DNA from: a virus
DNA: 64,000 nt
Reading direction: 5' to 3' (one strand)
Virus record (IMG/VR): IMGVR_UViG_3300005826_000294
Location: 186,001-250,000 of that record
This document shows positions 42,801 to 50,789 of the stretch, one piece after another. Below the pieces are notes generated by a model, which saw only the letters and a program-made list of their open reading frames with translations, did no database searches and was not told the DNA's origin. The number at the start of each line of letters is the position of its first letter. Within the stretch, counting starts at the first letter, position 1. The position numbers and the translations under genes are program-made.

Positions 42801-44042
42801 ATTATCATCTATAAATTTTTTATCATAACTTGTAAATTTTATTCCATCATAATCTTTTTTAGATTTACAATAACACCCCTCAGCAAGCCAAAATCCCATA
42901 ATATAACATAATTCTGAATTAAAATTATCTTCTTCATCAGAATTAAATGGAGAATATACTATATCATTAATTTTAATATTATTTGTTTCAATAAATTCTG
43001 GACTAATATCTCTATTATGTATTTTTCTACAATTACTACATTGTTTTCTTCTTGGAAGAATTCTAATTTTTTTATTATTACATGAAGGAGTATCACATTT
43101 AATATTATCTAAACTAGTATGTAAAATTGGATGTTTTCCACTTATAATTAATGATTCAGGAAGACCAACAACAGAAATTTTATAAACTTTTAAATGTTCT
43201 TCTTTAACAACATTTGTAGGTTTGATAAATTTATTAATTACTTTCTTTTTATTTCCTAAATGGGTTAGAACAATATCACCTATTTCTATTTCAGCTATAG
43301 GCTTTACAGATCCATCCGCCATAGTAATTAAAGAAGATCCTTTTATTTTTTCACCTAACTTCCAATATTCTAAAGAAATATCCGAAAGAGCACTGACTAA
43401 GTCCATTTCTTCAATCATAGTTTCAAAAAAATCTAAAACTCTCTTATCTTGACATTTTAAATTCAATTTACTAATTGGATATGTTGAATGAAGAGTAATG
43501 GCATTTCTAACTATAGGATGAAGTTGAAAAAAGTTTCTGCACCAAGCATTAATTGTTAATTTATCTCTAGGCAAATTAAGATTTGCCATAGTAAATAAAG
43601 GACTATATACTTCTGGAGCCAAACGTTCATATGAAGACCCTGCTGAGGTCCCAACACCAACAGAACCAACTCCCGAAGATCCTAATGTGGATTGTTTAAT
43701 TAAAGTACTTGCTTTTAAAACTTCTTTTTCTATATGAGAGGCACTATGAACAATAGCACCAACAGCATTAGAGGTTTCTCGTGAAGAATAACTCCTACCA
43801 TCGGATCCTGGAAGCCAAGCACTCCTTTTTAATCCTTCATCATCCAAAGAAGCATTATGAATATTTTGAGGCATCTTGTTTAATCTACTACTTTCATAAC
43901 TTAACCCTTCCTTAATTAAACCTCTCTCAATATCACTTTCAATACTTGCTTTACGATATTCGGTCAGTCCAGATGCTCTCTTTGGATTTATTCTTAATTG
44001 CTCTTCTGAAGTTTTTGGTCTAGAACCTCTTTTAACTATCAT
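39834..44042 (-). CDS. Portal protein interrupted by two inteins
   Basis: 1402-aa precursor; ATG at 44042 behind AAGGAGTATAGT. Removing residues 232-621 and 740-1099 leaves a 652-aa portal that reads LEYWKLGE|CFPFAELNENTGKW at the first joint and LMLYDKLRE|SKFAQADGMINPVT at the second. Both match portal motifs of large tailed phages, which form the dodecameric DNA channel at the head vertex. The C-terminus is Gly/Pro/Met-rich (GGMGGVAPGGLPELAPPPGE), a flexible tail. The neighbour upstream is TerL, the usual order. Each intein holds a LAGLIDADG endonuclease. Function of the virus requires both inteins to leave, or some equivalent. Confidence 0.87.
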   Translation of the reverse strand: MIVKRGSRPKTSEEQLRINPKRASGLTEYRKASIESDIERGLIKEGLSYESSRLNKMPQNIHNASLDDEGLKRSAWLPGSDGRSYSSRETSNAVGAIVHSASHIEKEVLKASTLIKQSTLGSSGVGSVGVGTSAGSSYERLAPEVYSPLFTMANLNLPRDKLTINAWCRNFFQLHPIVRNAITLHSTYPISKLNLKCQDKRVLDFFETMIEEMDLVSALSDISLEYWKLGEKIKGSSLITMADGSVKPIAEIEIGDIVLTHLGNKKKVINKFIKPTNVVKEEHLKVYKISVVGLPESLIISGKHPILHTSLDNIKCDTPSCNNKKIRILPRRKQCSNCRKIHNRDISPEFIETNNIKINDIVYSPFNSDEEDNFNSELCYIMGFWLAEGCYCKSKKDYDGIKFTSYDKKFIDDNLSPLLKKCFGFSGTTYVSRNSNKCDHLLRSKKRNGHKIAEFFMEHCGEYSKEKQLSETIMSLPIELQKHLLAGFIDGDGCIDQSNGHIIISTSSKNLANQFTLMLRRLGIHPTCSKINAKDNISDKYRIKIVANESYKFKTYLKTNKNDLLRETKWCSPNSSLYKNWQMLSIKKVEDITNKFNENFMYDIEVEDDHSYVANGVAVHNCFPFAELNENTGKWSKIVIQNPDYVHVKKTVLSGDPIITLKPDAVLQRLVFSNNPADSQLRKQIPEKILYHIRAGQDIPLDNFNISHLKILSSPYDVRGTSIIVSVFKDLMLYDKLRECFPVSTEVLTKDGFKFYDDISKNDEIATMNQETGELEFQKYINRTDYEFNGELYHFYGKKIDIMVTPNHRMWLAKKKTHYNGYNDFQFVRAEDVKKGCFYKSKASIDKYVGKEISNINLFDQKIPIEDYLEFLGYMISEGCIHYNNKTQNYKISICQNNNSKDYKYIKKSIIKIADMLNLHCGEYVSANKQGYSSNNDITTWSISRKIIAEHFMNEIGYGSGNKHVPFWTKQLSPRLLKILLNALVKGDGSEIESKYKNGSTAYRYNTISKRLADDIQEIVFKCGYAPHLIVDKNGYGKEFYLITWSDSNYGKEPVIYGNNNYNGASIEKIPYNGRVFCFEVSNGLFITRNNGLMTIQGNSKFAQADGMINPVTLIKVGGNTEGEYRATQEDLEFYRQMFEEAQYDKDAKIITHAGVTVERVGFSGQVLDIASDLEFITKNIYTGLMVPPAVIDTESAVYSSASIGLEVLRQRYFNFRNMIARWLINKIFAPISEIQGFYEYRNKEKHLIVPEIEWNQMNLYDLQDYISNITGMVSAGQASVQSLYKSLGISYEDEKIKMRREAIDKAIKMREENSLSGMSLTELRSLDPEKPIMEPIDSKERSQMTPPEAGGDLGMGGTGGMGGVAPGGLPELAPPPGEMVGGGGAEGGGMTPPPLGPGAGV
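40746..41825 (-). mobile_element. Intein 2 in portal, with LAGLIDADG endonuclease
   Basis: 360 residues (740-1099 of the precursor). It starts Cys1 (CFPVSTEVLTKDGF) and has a block B-like MVTPNHRMWL. The LAGLIDADG-like helices are FLGYMISEGCIHY and LLNALVKGDGSEIE. It ends GRVFCFEVSNGLFITRNNG, LMTIQGN, followed by Ser+1. The residue before the terminal Asn is Gly, not the usual His, a variation known in some inteins. Joined exteins restore a portal-like sequence. Confidence 0.87.
42180..43349 (-). mobile_element. Intein 1 in portal, Lys in place of Cys1
   Basis: 390 residues (232-621). It opens KIKGSSLITMADGSVKPIAE, which aligns without gaps to class 1 intein starts (C-x-x-G-[ST]-x-[VI]-x-M-ADGS), but the first residue is Lys. 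Block B is LIISGKHPILHT, the LAGLIDADG helices are IMGFWLAEGCYCKSKK and LLAGFIDGDGCIDQSNG, and the end is MYDIEVEDDHSYVANGVAVHN followed by Cys+1. A zinc-knuckle-like insert (CDTPSC...CSNCRK) lies between blocks B and the endonuclease. The C-terminal chemistry looks intact; the N-terminal nucleophile is absent. Confidence 0.85.
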
Positions 44043-44053
44043 ACTATACTCCT

Positions 44054-45892
44054 TTAAAAATTCTTAGGTATATAAGCCAATACTGGTTTTGGAAATACTG
44101 AATTACTAGGTGTTTCTACATTAACTTTAAATCCTCTTGTTTTATCAAACTTATATGCTAAATATGCATACATTAAAGCCATAAGTCCATCATTCTGTAT
44201 TTTTCCTTTAATATATGTTTGATGAGGTTGCCCATGTCTCATAACAACTTTGCTCTCCATAGAACAACAATGAGCAACTAACCAAGAAATAGATTCATAA
44301 CTCGCCCAAGGAAAACGAAATCTACCTTTCCTTAATAATTCAAACATTTCTCCAATTATTTTATCTTTATCAATAACAACTTCTAATAAATCTCTATCAT
44401 ATTTTTGTCCGCCAGAAACCATACCAGAACTTCTAACAGATTTATATCTATCACCATAAATCCTTTTTAGCTCAATTGTAATATCATCGGCAAAACCAAT
44501 ATCGCCCATAGCACTTCTTACACCATATAAACGAAACATATTATCTACAAAAGACATTTTGCCTTGAATATCAAGTACTTTTAATTTTTTAGCAAATTCA
44601 ATTACAAATCTTTCATCATGTTCAACAGATAATATAACTCCACATGAAAATGATTGACCACGTTTAATTCCATCTATATCTGGTTTTCCTCCCCAGTCAC
44701 ATCCTAAATATACAACTTTTGACTCTCTATCTATATATTTAGACATAAATCTAGTAACATCTCTACTTGTTTGATATATTTCTTCTCTGGAAATCGGCAT
44801 TCCAGCTCCAGAATGAAACTCTCCTAAAACTTCATTATTATAAATCATTTCAGAATTTCTTGGATTATTTTCAGGTTTTTCTTTTAATATTATTTCTTTA
44901 GTAAAATTTGGAATAAGTAGTTGATTAAAATGAAATCCAACATAATCACAATCTTCTCTTCCAGGAGTTACTATCCATTTTCCTCGTTCAACAGCATGAA
45001 CTTTCTCTTGTTCACAGTTACAACTTGGACATTTCACAATATTCTCATATAACCATATATCTTTTTCCCACTTATCTGATCCAGGTGTATATAAAAGAAA
45101 ATATTTTCCGCAATCTTGACAACCTAAATAATAACGCCTCTGATCAGATGATTCCCAAAGTCTATGAAAAAATGTGCCTTTTTGTCTTGGAGTCCCAAAA
45201 TATACCTGAGTTCCACCAGGTTGAGGACCATATTGAGCATGAGTTAAACACTTAATAGTCTTGGCAATCGCAACTTCAGACATGTCTTGAACCTCATCAA
45301 AAAAACATACATCAAAAGTACGACCCAGAACTCTTGTCCCTTCATTTCCAATAGATTCACACCATAAAACATTTCCATGTTTAAATTGCTTATAATATAA
45401 ACTATCTGTTGAATCACGAAGACTATTCTTTTGAGCCTGTATATATGGTTTAAGTTTTCCAGGATGACGTGTATCATTGAAATCTTGTATTGGAGAAGAC
45501 TCCATAATCATTTTTTCTAATTTATCTTTAGAAAAGCCATGCATCATGTCTAAATGTGGAAAAGCATGTGTAACCCTTACAGGAGGAGTTCCACTAACAC
45601 CAAACATTCCACTCGCTACCATATATAATTCTAAAGCTGAAGCCATTACTGTTGCACCAACCTGCCTACCTTTTACAATAACAATAGGTTTTCCTTTTGA
45701 AGACATTGCTACTGTAACAATATGACGATATATATCAGCAATAAATTTCCAACCATTATTTGTTAATCTAAATGGTTTTCCATCTAAAGTTAAAAATGAC
45801 TCCGCAAAAGAAACGGGATCTACTTTTAAAAATTCCCGTTTTAAAGATATGAAACTATTTTCTGGAGTCCAATCTGAAAGATCACTCGCCAT
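44054..45892 (-). CDS. terL: Terminase large subunit
   Basis: 612 aa from ATG 45892 (MASDLSDWTPENSF, with GGGGA upstream); the ATG at 45904 lies inside the end of the inserted endonuclease gene. ATPase: VIVKGRQVGATVMAS (Walker A-like, ~residue 70) and FDVCFFDEVQDMSE (Walker B with catalytic Glu, ~200). A zinc pair CQDCGKY...CPSCNCE follows. The nuclease half starts YLGCDWGGKPD (first catalytic Asp) and includes AMGDIGFADD. This is the motor that cuts and pumps DNA through the portal, encoded next downstream. The Cys-x2-Cys pairs recall GpA-type large terminases. Confidence 0.92.
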   Translation of the reverse strand: MASDLSDWTPENSFISLKREFLKVDPVSFAESFLTLDGKPFRLTNNGWKFIADIYRHIVTVAMSSKGKPIVIVKGRQVGATVMASALELYMVASGMFGVSGTPPVRVTHAFPHLDMMHGFSKDKLEKMIMESSPIQDFNDTRHPGKLKPYIQAQKNSLRDSTDSLYYKQFKHGNVLWCESIGNEGTRVLGRTFDVCFFDEVQDMSEVAIAKTIKCLTHAQYGPQPGGTQVYFGTPRQKGTFFHRLWESSDQRRYYLGCQDCGKYFLLYTPGSDKWEKDIWLYENIVKCPSCNCEQEKVHAVERGKWIVTPGREDCDYVGFHFNQLLIPNFTKEIILKEKPENNPRNSEMIYNNEVLGEFHSGAGMPISREEIYQTSRDVTRFMSKYIDRESKVVYLGCDWGGKPDIDGIKRGQSFSCGVILSVEHDERFVIEFAKKLKVLDIQGKMSFVDNMFRLYGVRSAMGDIGFADDITIELKRIYGDRYKSVRSSGMVSGGQKYDRDLLEVVIDKDKIIGEMFELLRKGRFRFPWASYESISWLVAHCCSMESKVVMRHGQPHQTYIKGKIQNDGLMALMYAYLAYKFDKTRGFKVNVETPSNSVFPKPVLAYIPKNF

Positions 45893-46767
45893 TATTTTCC
45901 CCATTTATATACAACTTTAAATCCAGCGTCTTCAAAAATTTTAAGCTTTTTTATAGTATTGTCATATAATTCTCCAAAAGTTTTTCCAATTATAGGATGT
46001 TTATCATTTCTATTGTATTTATCTGGATGTCCATGCCAAAAGTATCCAAAATATTCATAAATAATATTGTTTGTTTTATCAAACCCATCAACAAAAAATT
46101 TTTTATTGTTAATATTAATATAAACTTCTGTTTGAATAATTCCAATACTTTCAATCCATTTTTTACCTGATTTTGATATTCTTTTAGAACATAAAGAACA
46201 TCCTCTTCCACGAACTCTATCTTTTATTTTCGCTATCCATTTATGATTATTTTTACATTTCCAATGGACTACTTTATGACTTCCAGGTCTTACAGAATCA
46301 GGTTTAAAATTTTTTTCATCCCATTCTTTTGATAAAGTAGGATATAAATCTTTTAAAGAATTCCCATATCCTACTTTTCTACCATTACAATAAGGACAAT
46401 TACTATTTTTTCTATGTTTTACAGATTTTTCCCAAGAATGCCCAAATTTACATTTCCACCATACTTTTTTATAACTTCCTGAACTAATACATTCAGGATC
46501 AATAATATTTTTATCATAATCCCACTCTTTTAATAAATTACTATAAATTATTGAATCTTCTTTGGAAATTTTTACTCTAGTACAGTATGGACAACCATGG
46601 CCTTTGATTCTACTATAAACAATTGCTTCCCATTTATGATTGTTTTTACAAATCCATTTAATTCTTGATCTACTAACTAAAGATGTTATATCATAATTAT
46701 TACTTAAATCATATTCTTTTAATAGTTCAGGATATTCATTTAAGTTTATCATTAATTCTTTGAACAT
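45892..46767 (-). CDS. Homing endonuclease: zinc-ribbon repeats plus Vsr-like (EDxHD) nuclease
   Basis: 291 aa from ATG 46767, or 286 from ATG 46752, which sits on the previous stop (TAATG). Three DUF4379-type repeats (KWICKNNHKWEAI...CPYCTR; KVWWKCKFGHSWEKS...CPYCNG; VVHWKCKNNHKWIAK...CSLCSK) precede the nuclease KFFVDGFDKTNNIIYEYFGY with FWHGHP. The stop overlaps the TerL start by one base, so the insertion leaves both neighbours readable. The family matches the gene at 25791-27233 with fewer repeats. Confidence 0.85.
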   Translation of the reverse strand: MFKELMINLNEYPELLKEYDLSNNYDITSLVSRSRIKWICKNNHKWEAIVYSRIKGHGCPYCTRVKISKEDSIIYSNLLKEWDYDKNIIDPECISSGSYKKVWWKCKFGHSWEKSVKHRKNSNCPYCNGRKVGYGNSLKDLYPTLSKEWDEKNFKPDSVRPGSHKVVHWKCKNNHKWIAKIKDRVRGRGCSLCSKRISKSGKKWIESIGIIQTEVYININNKKFFVDGFDKTNNIIYEYFGYFWHGHPDKYNRNDKHPIIGKTFGELYDNTIKKLKIFEDAGFKVVYKWGK

Positions 46768-48020
46768 TCATCAAATACTTTACTATTTCCATCATCATCT
46801 TCAGTAACAATAATAGTTATATATTCTCCTGCATGATTATCATATTCTTCACCAAGATCTTCTTTATTTGATTTTAAACAATATTTAATATAAGATTCTA
46901 AATCTTTATTTTTTACATCTAATTCATCATTAAATTCTTTACGAAGCCTATCCTGAATTGCTGGAAGAGAAGCAAATCCTCCACTAGTTCTACAAGCATT
47001 TTGAATAAATTCATCCAATCCTTCATATTTTTTAAATTTTTCTGGAAGTTTTTTTACTTCTTTATCTTTCGCCATTTGTAAAGATTTAATTTGCTCATTA
47101 ATAATATCAGCCTCTTTTAACATTCCTTCATTTATCAATGATTTAGAAAAAGCAACAAGTCTAACAATTTTTTGAGCGTTTTTCTCTGCTTTTTCAGCAT
47201 CTTCTTTTGTTTTATGAATTGTCCCTGGTGGATGATTTGGAGGACTATAAATGGTATAAAGTTTTAAGGGTTCTGTGTCTGAAGCATTAATAACATTGTG
47301 TTCTGTTCCAGATGGAATAATCAATGCTCCTCCAGCTTTAATACGTTTCTTTTTACCATTTAAAACAAATATAGCTTCTCCAGCCTCAATACGAAAGAAC
47401 TGATCAACAAATTTATGAACCTCAATTCCAAGATCTTCATTTGCTTTCACACTCATTAAAACTAATTGAGAATGTTCCCCAGTAAATAAAACTTTACGAA
47501 AATATTTATTTTTTAAAGTTTGCTCTTCTAATGGCCCAGAATATCCATTAATTTTTTTAGCAATCCTTCTAATATTAGCAGACGCTTTTTTTGTTTCTTT
47601 TTCTATTTCTTTTTCACTATCTTCTAACTTATCATAATATTTTCCACCATTTCCATTTTTGAAATCTTTTGATTCCTCTAAATGATCTTTTGCTATTTCT
47701 TTTGAAAGATCTTTATCAGTGGTATGTTCCATTTCTACTTTAATACCTTTTCCTAATTGATCTTTATCATATCTACTATCAGGTTGGTTATCAGCATTTC
47801 CACCAGGTATTTGATCTTTTGCCGTTTTTTCAATATTATCAAGACCAACTCGTTTTCTTAATTCTTCAACACGAGCTTCAACAGCCTCTCCATCATTTCT
47901 TAATTTAAACATTTCACGAATATCATCAAAAGGATTTCCCTCTTTTTGTAATTCATTGTCAGCAAAAGACTTTAACCAATTAGGTAAAGCACTTGGTTTA
48001 GCATATTCTCTATCAGACAT
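46752..48020 (-). CDS. Virion-region protein with cupin domain
   Basis: 422 aa; ATG at 48020 behind TAATAGGAGA. The N-terminal ~150 residues are polar and charged. Residues ~165-265 form a cupin: YFRKVLFTGEHSQLVLMSVK, GIEVHKFVDQFFRIEAGEAI, IKAGGALIIPSGTEHNVINA; the metal-ligand pattern is partly present (H-x-F-x-D-Q...H). Then comes a helical hairpin (RLVAFSKSLINEGMLKEADI then INEQIKSLQ) and a helical/acidic C-terminus. Cupins bind small ligands or isomerise sugars; which of these applies is unknown. It lies immediately before TerL if the inserted endonuclease is ignored. Confidence 0.7.
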   Translation of the reverse strand: MSDREYAKPSALPNWLKSFADNELQKEGNPFDDIREMFKLRNDGEAVEARVEELRKRVGLDNIEKTAKDQIPGGNADNQPDSRYDKDQLGKGIKVEMEHTTDKDLSKEIAKDHLEESKDFKNGNGGKYYDKLEDSEKEIEKETKKASANIRRIAKKINGYSGPLEEQTLKNKYFRKVLFTGEHSQLVLMSVKANEDLGIEVHKFVDQFFRIEAGEAIFVLNGKKKRIKAGGALIIPSGTEHNVINASDTEPLKLYTIYSPPNHPPGTIHKTKEDAEKAEKNAQKIVRLVAFSKSLINEGMLKEADIINEQIKSLQMAKDKEVKKLPEKFKKYEGLDEFIQNACRTSGGFASLPAIQDRLRKEFNDELDVKNKDLESYIKYCLKSNKEDLGEEYDNHAGEYITIIVTEDDDGNSKVFDECSKN

Positions 48021-48032
48021 AATTATCTCCTA

Positions 48033-48824
48033 TTAGGCATAATAATTAGAAGCCCACTCTCCAAATTCGTCTTTACGAGATGGATCTTCATTATCACCAA
48101 GTCTTAATCTATCTTTAAACTCTGGATACCCCATATCAGCTAAAATCTGTAGAATTTCAAGCTCTTCTCGATCATCCATCTTATATTTATCTTTTGCTTC
48201 AACCCAAAGTTCATCAATATTCCTTCCACCTGATACTTTACCATTAATAAGAGCACCAGCAATAGCTCTTTGAAATGGAGTAATAACCATTTGAAAACCA
48301 TTGAAATGTGGAGCTGTTGCTTCTTTCATCATTGTCTCATCAAAATCTTCATCTGCTCGGCGTCTTTGACGCCTTTGATTACGCCTTGTTTGCTTCATAG
48401 CATGTAATCCATCAATAGCATCTTGAAGAGCATCCATATTATATTCAACTTGCTGACGCTTTTTATCAATTTCATCACTATCTAAAGACCCCATAAAATC
48501 GCTTCTTAATGCCTCGGAACAATAATTATTTAACTTCTTCCATCTTGCCGCGGCATTTTCCATTTTTGATAAATTTCCACTAGCATGTTGAACAGTTGGG
48601 ATTTGAGCCATTTGCTCATCTAAAAATTGAACAAAATGTTCAACCTTTTTAGATTGTAACCAATTTTTTGGTTCTTCTTTTTCTTTTGGAGCCTCTTGTA
48701 AATCTTGCTCTCCAGAAATACTTGAATAATCCATTGTATATTCTGGATCTTCAGCAACACTAATAAGTTCTTTCTCTAATTTTTCATCTTCAGCTACAGT
48801 AAAAAGCCCTTCTTCTTTAGCCAT
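48033..48824 (-). CDS. Hypothetical acidic helical protein
   Basis: 263 aa; ATG at 48824 overlapping the previous stop (TAATG) with GGAGG upstream. The N-terminus is acidic, the middle helical with a very basic patch (KQTRRNQRRQRRRADEDFDE), and the C-terminus compact (HFNGFQMVITPFQRAIAGAL then INGKVSGGRNIDELWVEAKD). The position before TerL and portal suggests a head-assembly protein, and the basic patch may bind nucleic acid. No recognised family. Confidence 0.6.
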   Translation of the reverse strand: MAKEEGLFTVAEDEKLEKELISVAEDPEYTMDYSSISGEQDLQEAPKEKEEPKNWLQSKKVEHFVQFLDEQMAQIPTVQHASGNLSKMENAAARWKKLNNYCSEALRSDFMGSLDSDEIDKKRQQVEYNMDALQDAIDGLHAMKQTRRNQRRQRRRADEDFDETMMKEATAPHFNGFQMVITPFQRAIAGALINGKVSGGRNIDELWVEAKDKYKMDDREELEILQILADMGYPEFKDRLRLGDNEDPSRKDEFGEWASNYYA

Positions 48825-49042
48825 TATTCTAAACCTCCATTGAAAGGTCTTGTCTTTAGATCTTTAATAATTTCATCTAATAAACTTAATGTGGAACTTT
48901 GTAATTCTACTAATTTTTTTATTTCATTACTAAGAGAATTGTTTAAAAAATAAATATTAAAATCATTTTTAATATTATGATATGATGCTGTCTTTATTAT
49001 TATATCTTCAATATTTTCTAATTTCTTTGCTGTATTAGACAT
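48824..49042 (-). CDS. Small hypothetical protein
   Basis: 72 aa from ATG 49042 (GGGAG upstream; a GTG sits one codon earlier). Helical, with IEDIIIKTASYHNIKNDFNI resembling one arm of the shared hairpin, and a C-terminal helix KKLVELQSSTLSLLDEIIKD. Coupled by TAATG to the following gene. Function unknown. Confidence 0.55.
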   Translation of the reverse strand: MSNTAKKLENIEDIIIKTASYHNIKNDFNIYFLNNSLSNEIKKLVELQSSTLSLLDEIIKDLKTRPFNGGLE

Positions 49043-49054
49043 CACACTCTCCCA

Positions 49055-49558
49055 CTAATTATTTCCCTTCATCACCTTTGACCATAGAGTAATAAGATCT
49101 CCTAACCTCTCTGTAACCAACTTCTGGGAATTAATTAACTCAGATATTTTTTCAACTGAAATAGACTGACCTGCATTAAGTTTCCCTAATTCATCTTTTA
49201 GATCATCTGTCATTAAATCAATATTATGATGTATTGATCTTACAGTAAGCATCATTTCTCCTGGAACATACCATTTTGGAACGTGATTATTATCATATAC
49301 AGAATGTAACTCATCTAAACGTTTAACCAACTTTTCAATAACCGATAATGAATTTATTTGAGATTGTGTTAAAACACCAAAACGACCACAAGACATACAT
49401 TGCTTATGTATATCATCTAACTTTTTTGCCTGTCCGTTAACTAACTCAGCTTTATCCGTCGTTTTTCCATACTTTTTAATAAAGAACTCCACTGTTTTAA
49501 TTAATGCCCAGGCCATTGCTATAAACAGTCCTGTTAAAGCTGCTCCACCTAGTTCCAT
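49055..49558 (-). CDS. Small membrane protein with N-terminal anchor
   Basis: 167 aa; ATG at 49558 behind AATAGGGGGAAAACT. One clear membrane segment (GAALTGLFIAMAWALIKTVE, residues ~4-24) is followed by KKYGKT and a soluble helical domain with CMSCGRFG. The single N-terminal anchor and small size would fit a holin-like or spanin-like lysis protein or a virion membrane protein. The Cys pair and long soluble tail are unusual for a holin, so I leave the role open. Confidence 0.6.
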   Translation of the reverse strand: MELGGAALTGLFIAMAWALIKTVEFFIKKYGKTTDKAELVNGQAKKLDDIHKQCMSCGRFGVLTQSQINSLSVIEKLVKRLDELHSVYDNNHVPKWYVPGEMMLTVRSIHHNIDLMTDDLKDELGKLNAGQSISVEKISELINSQKLVTERLGDLITLWSKVMKGNN

Positions 49559-49581
49559 AGTTTTCCCCCTATTGTGGGATT

Positions 49582-50073
49582 TTAATACTTAACTATTTTT
49601 TCTAAAACTTTTATAGAAGTTTCTTTTATTAATTCATATACTTTATATCCAACTAAAGAAAATAAACCTAGAAAAAGATTTCTACTAGCATCATTATCAC
49701 TATAAAATCCTAAAGGAAAAGCATATAATCCAGAAAGCCCTAATCCAGAAAAACTTTGAGGATAAAGAGGACTTCCAGAAAAAGTTGGGGATTTCATTCC
49801 AGCACCAGTATCACCAAAATCACAATTCACTACTTTTTGATCATCCATAATGTCTGAAGCATATAAGCATCTATTATCTGTTTTATAATAAATATATACT
49901 CTTTTATTAGCTTTTTCAACAGCTCCTCTTTTATCCTTAGATATAGATTCTAATGGACACATATGAGTAATAGAATCTCCAGCATGATGACAGGCCTCAA
50001 TAATAGGCAAACCAAAAGGACATTTCCCATCACCCTTATCTATATCTGATCTGATCCAAGAAAATTTTTTCAT
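49582..50073 (-). CDS. Cys-rich small protein with C-terminal hydrophobic helix
   Basis: 163 aa from ATG 50073 (AAAGGAAAAGAA upstream, ATGA overlap with the previous stop); the TTG at 50097 is not preferred. Six Cys in the first 90 residues (KCPFGLPIIEAC, HMCPLES, RCLYASD, VNCDFG) suggest metal binding or disulphides. A Gly/Ser/Pro loop follows (SPTFSGSPLYPQSFSGLGLS), then a hydrophobic helix LFLGLFSLVGYKVYELI. Function unknown; membrane association is possible. Confidence 0.58.
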   Translation of the reverse strand: MKKFSWIRSDIDKGDGKCPFGLPIIEACHHAGDSITHMCPLESISKDKRGAVEKANKRVYIYYKTDNRCLYASDIMDDQKVVNCDFGDTGAGMKSPTFSGSPLYPQSFSGLGLSGLYAFPLGFYSDNDASRNLFLGLFSLVGYKVYELIKETSIKVLEKIVKY

Positions 50074-50780
50074 TTCTTTTCCTTTAACGATTTCCAATAT
50101 TTTATAAAATCTATTACTGCTTTACTAGAAGCATCTGAATCATTAGCATTCTGAGATTTTATAAATTGTAAAATAGATTTAAAAGAATCATCACAAGACC
50201 ATATATGTTTTTCTAAATTAGCAGTTTTAGGAAATTTTACAGGTTTAGATGGAAATTCCTTATAATCTATTCTATTTTTTATATCTATATCACTTGGAGA
50301 ATTTTGAATAGATCTTCTCCATTTAATCCAATCTGGTATTCCGCCTGGAAATCTTTCCATAAACTCTCTCATATTCCCTAAAAATGGAGAATATTTATGA
50401 ATATCATAATTTATATTAGGTTCCCATATCGGAGGCCCAGGCCCCCAATGAGCCTGCTTTTTTATACATTTATGAAAATCACTCCATTTAGTATTATGAT
50501 CTTTTTTAATTTTTCTTCTCCATTCAATCCAATCTTTAATACCACCAGGAAACTTCTTCATAAATTCTGATACACTGCCAAAATAAGGAGAATTTTCCCA
50601 TTCAGCATAATCCATATTCTTTCGCCATGGATTAGGAGTTTTTCCATCATTATCTGGAACATAATGAGAATGCTTTATAATAAAAGAATTATAATATACA
50701 CAAAGACGATTTAATCCTTCTATATCATTAACTTTATCTAATTGCTCAGCAAGTTTAAGAAATCTTAATAATCTTCTCAT
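50070..50780 (-). CDS. Hypothetical protein with an internal duplication
   Basis: 236 aa; ATG at 50780 behind ATAGGAGA. It begins MRRLLRFLKLAEQLDKVND, one arm of the shared hairpin. Two ~40-residue repeats follow: SPYFGSVSEFMKKFPGGIKD then WIEWRRKIKKDHN, and SPFLGNMREFMERFPGGIPD then WIKWRRSIQNSP. The repeated FM-x-x-FPGGI-x-DWI-x-WRR unit has conserved aromatic and basic residues and may bind DNA or protein. No family recognised. Confidence 0.6.
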   Translation of the reverse strand: MRRLLRFLKLAEQLDKVNDIEGLNRLCVYYNSFIIKHSHYVPDNDGKTPNPWRKNMDYAEWENSPYFGSVSEFMKKFPGGIKDWIEWRRKIKKDHNTKWSDFHKCIKKQAHWGPGPPIWEPNINYDIHKYSPFLGNMREFMERFPGGIPDWIKWRRSIQNSPSDIDIKNRIDYKEFPSKPVKFPKTANLEKHIWSCDDSFKSILQFIKSQNANDSDASSKAVIDFIKYWKSLKEKK

Positions 50781-50789
50781 TGTAATCTC

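Noticed and set aside
42180-43349. Class 3 intein (which naturally lacks Cys1)
   Set aside because: The diagnostic Trp (block B) and Cys (block F) are absent, and the +1 residue is Cys with a standard VHN end.
49055-49558. Holin call for the small membrane protein
   Set aside because: Only one membrane segment, a long soluble tail with a CxxC pair, and no lysis neighbours; the evidence is too thin.
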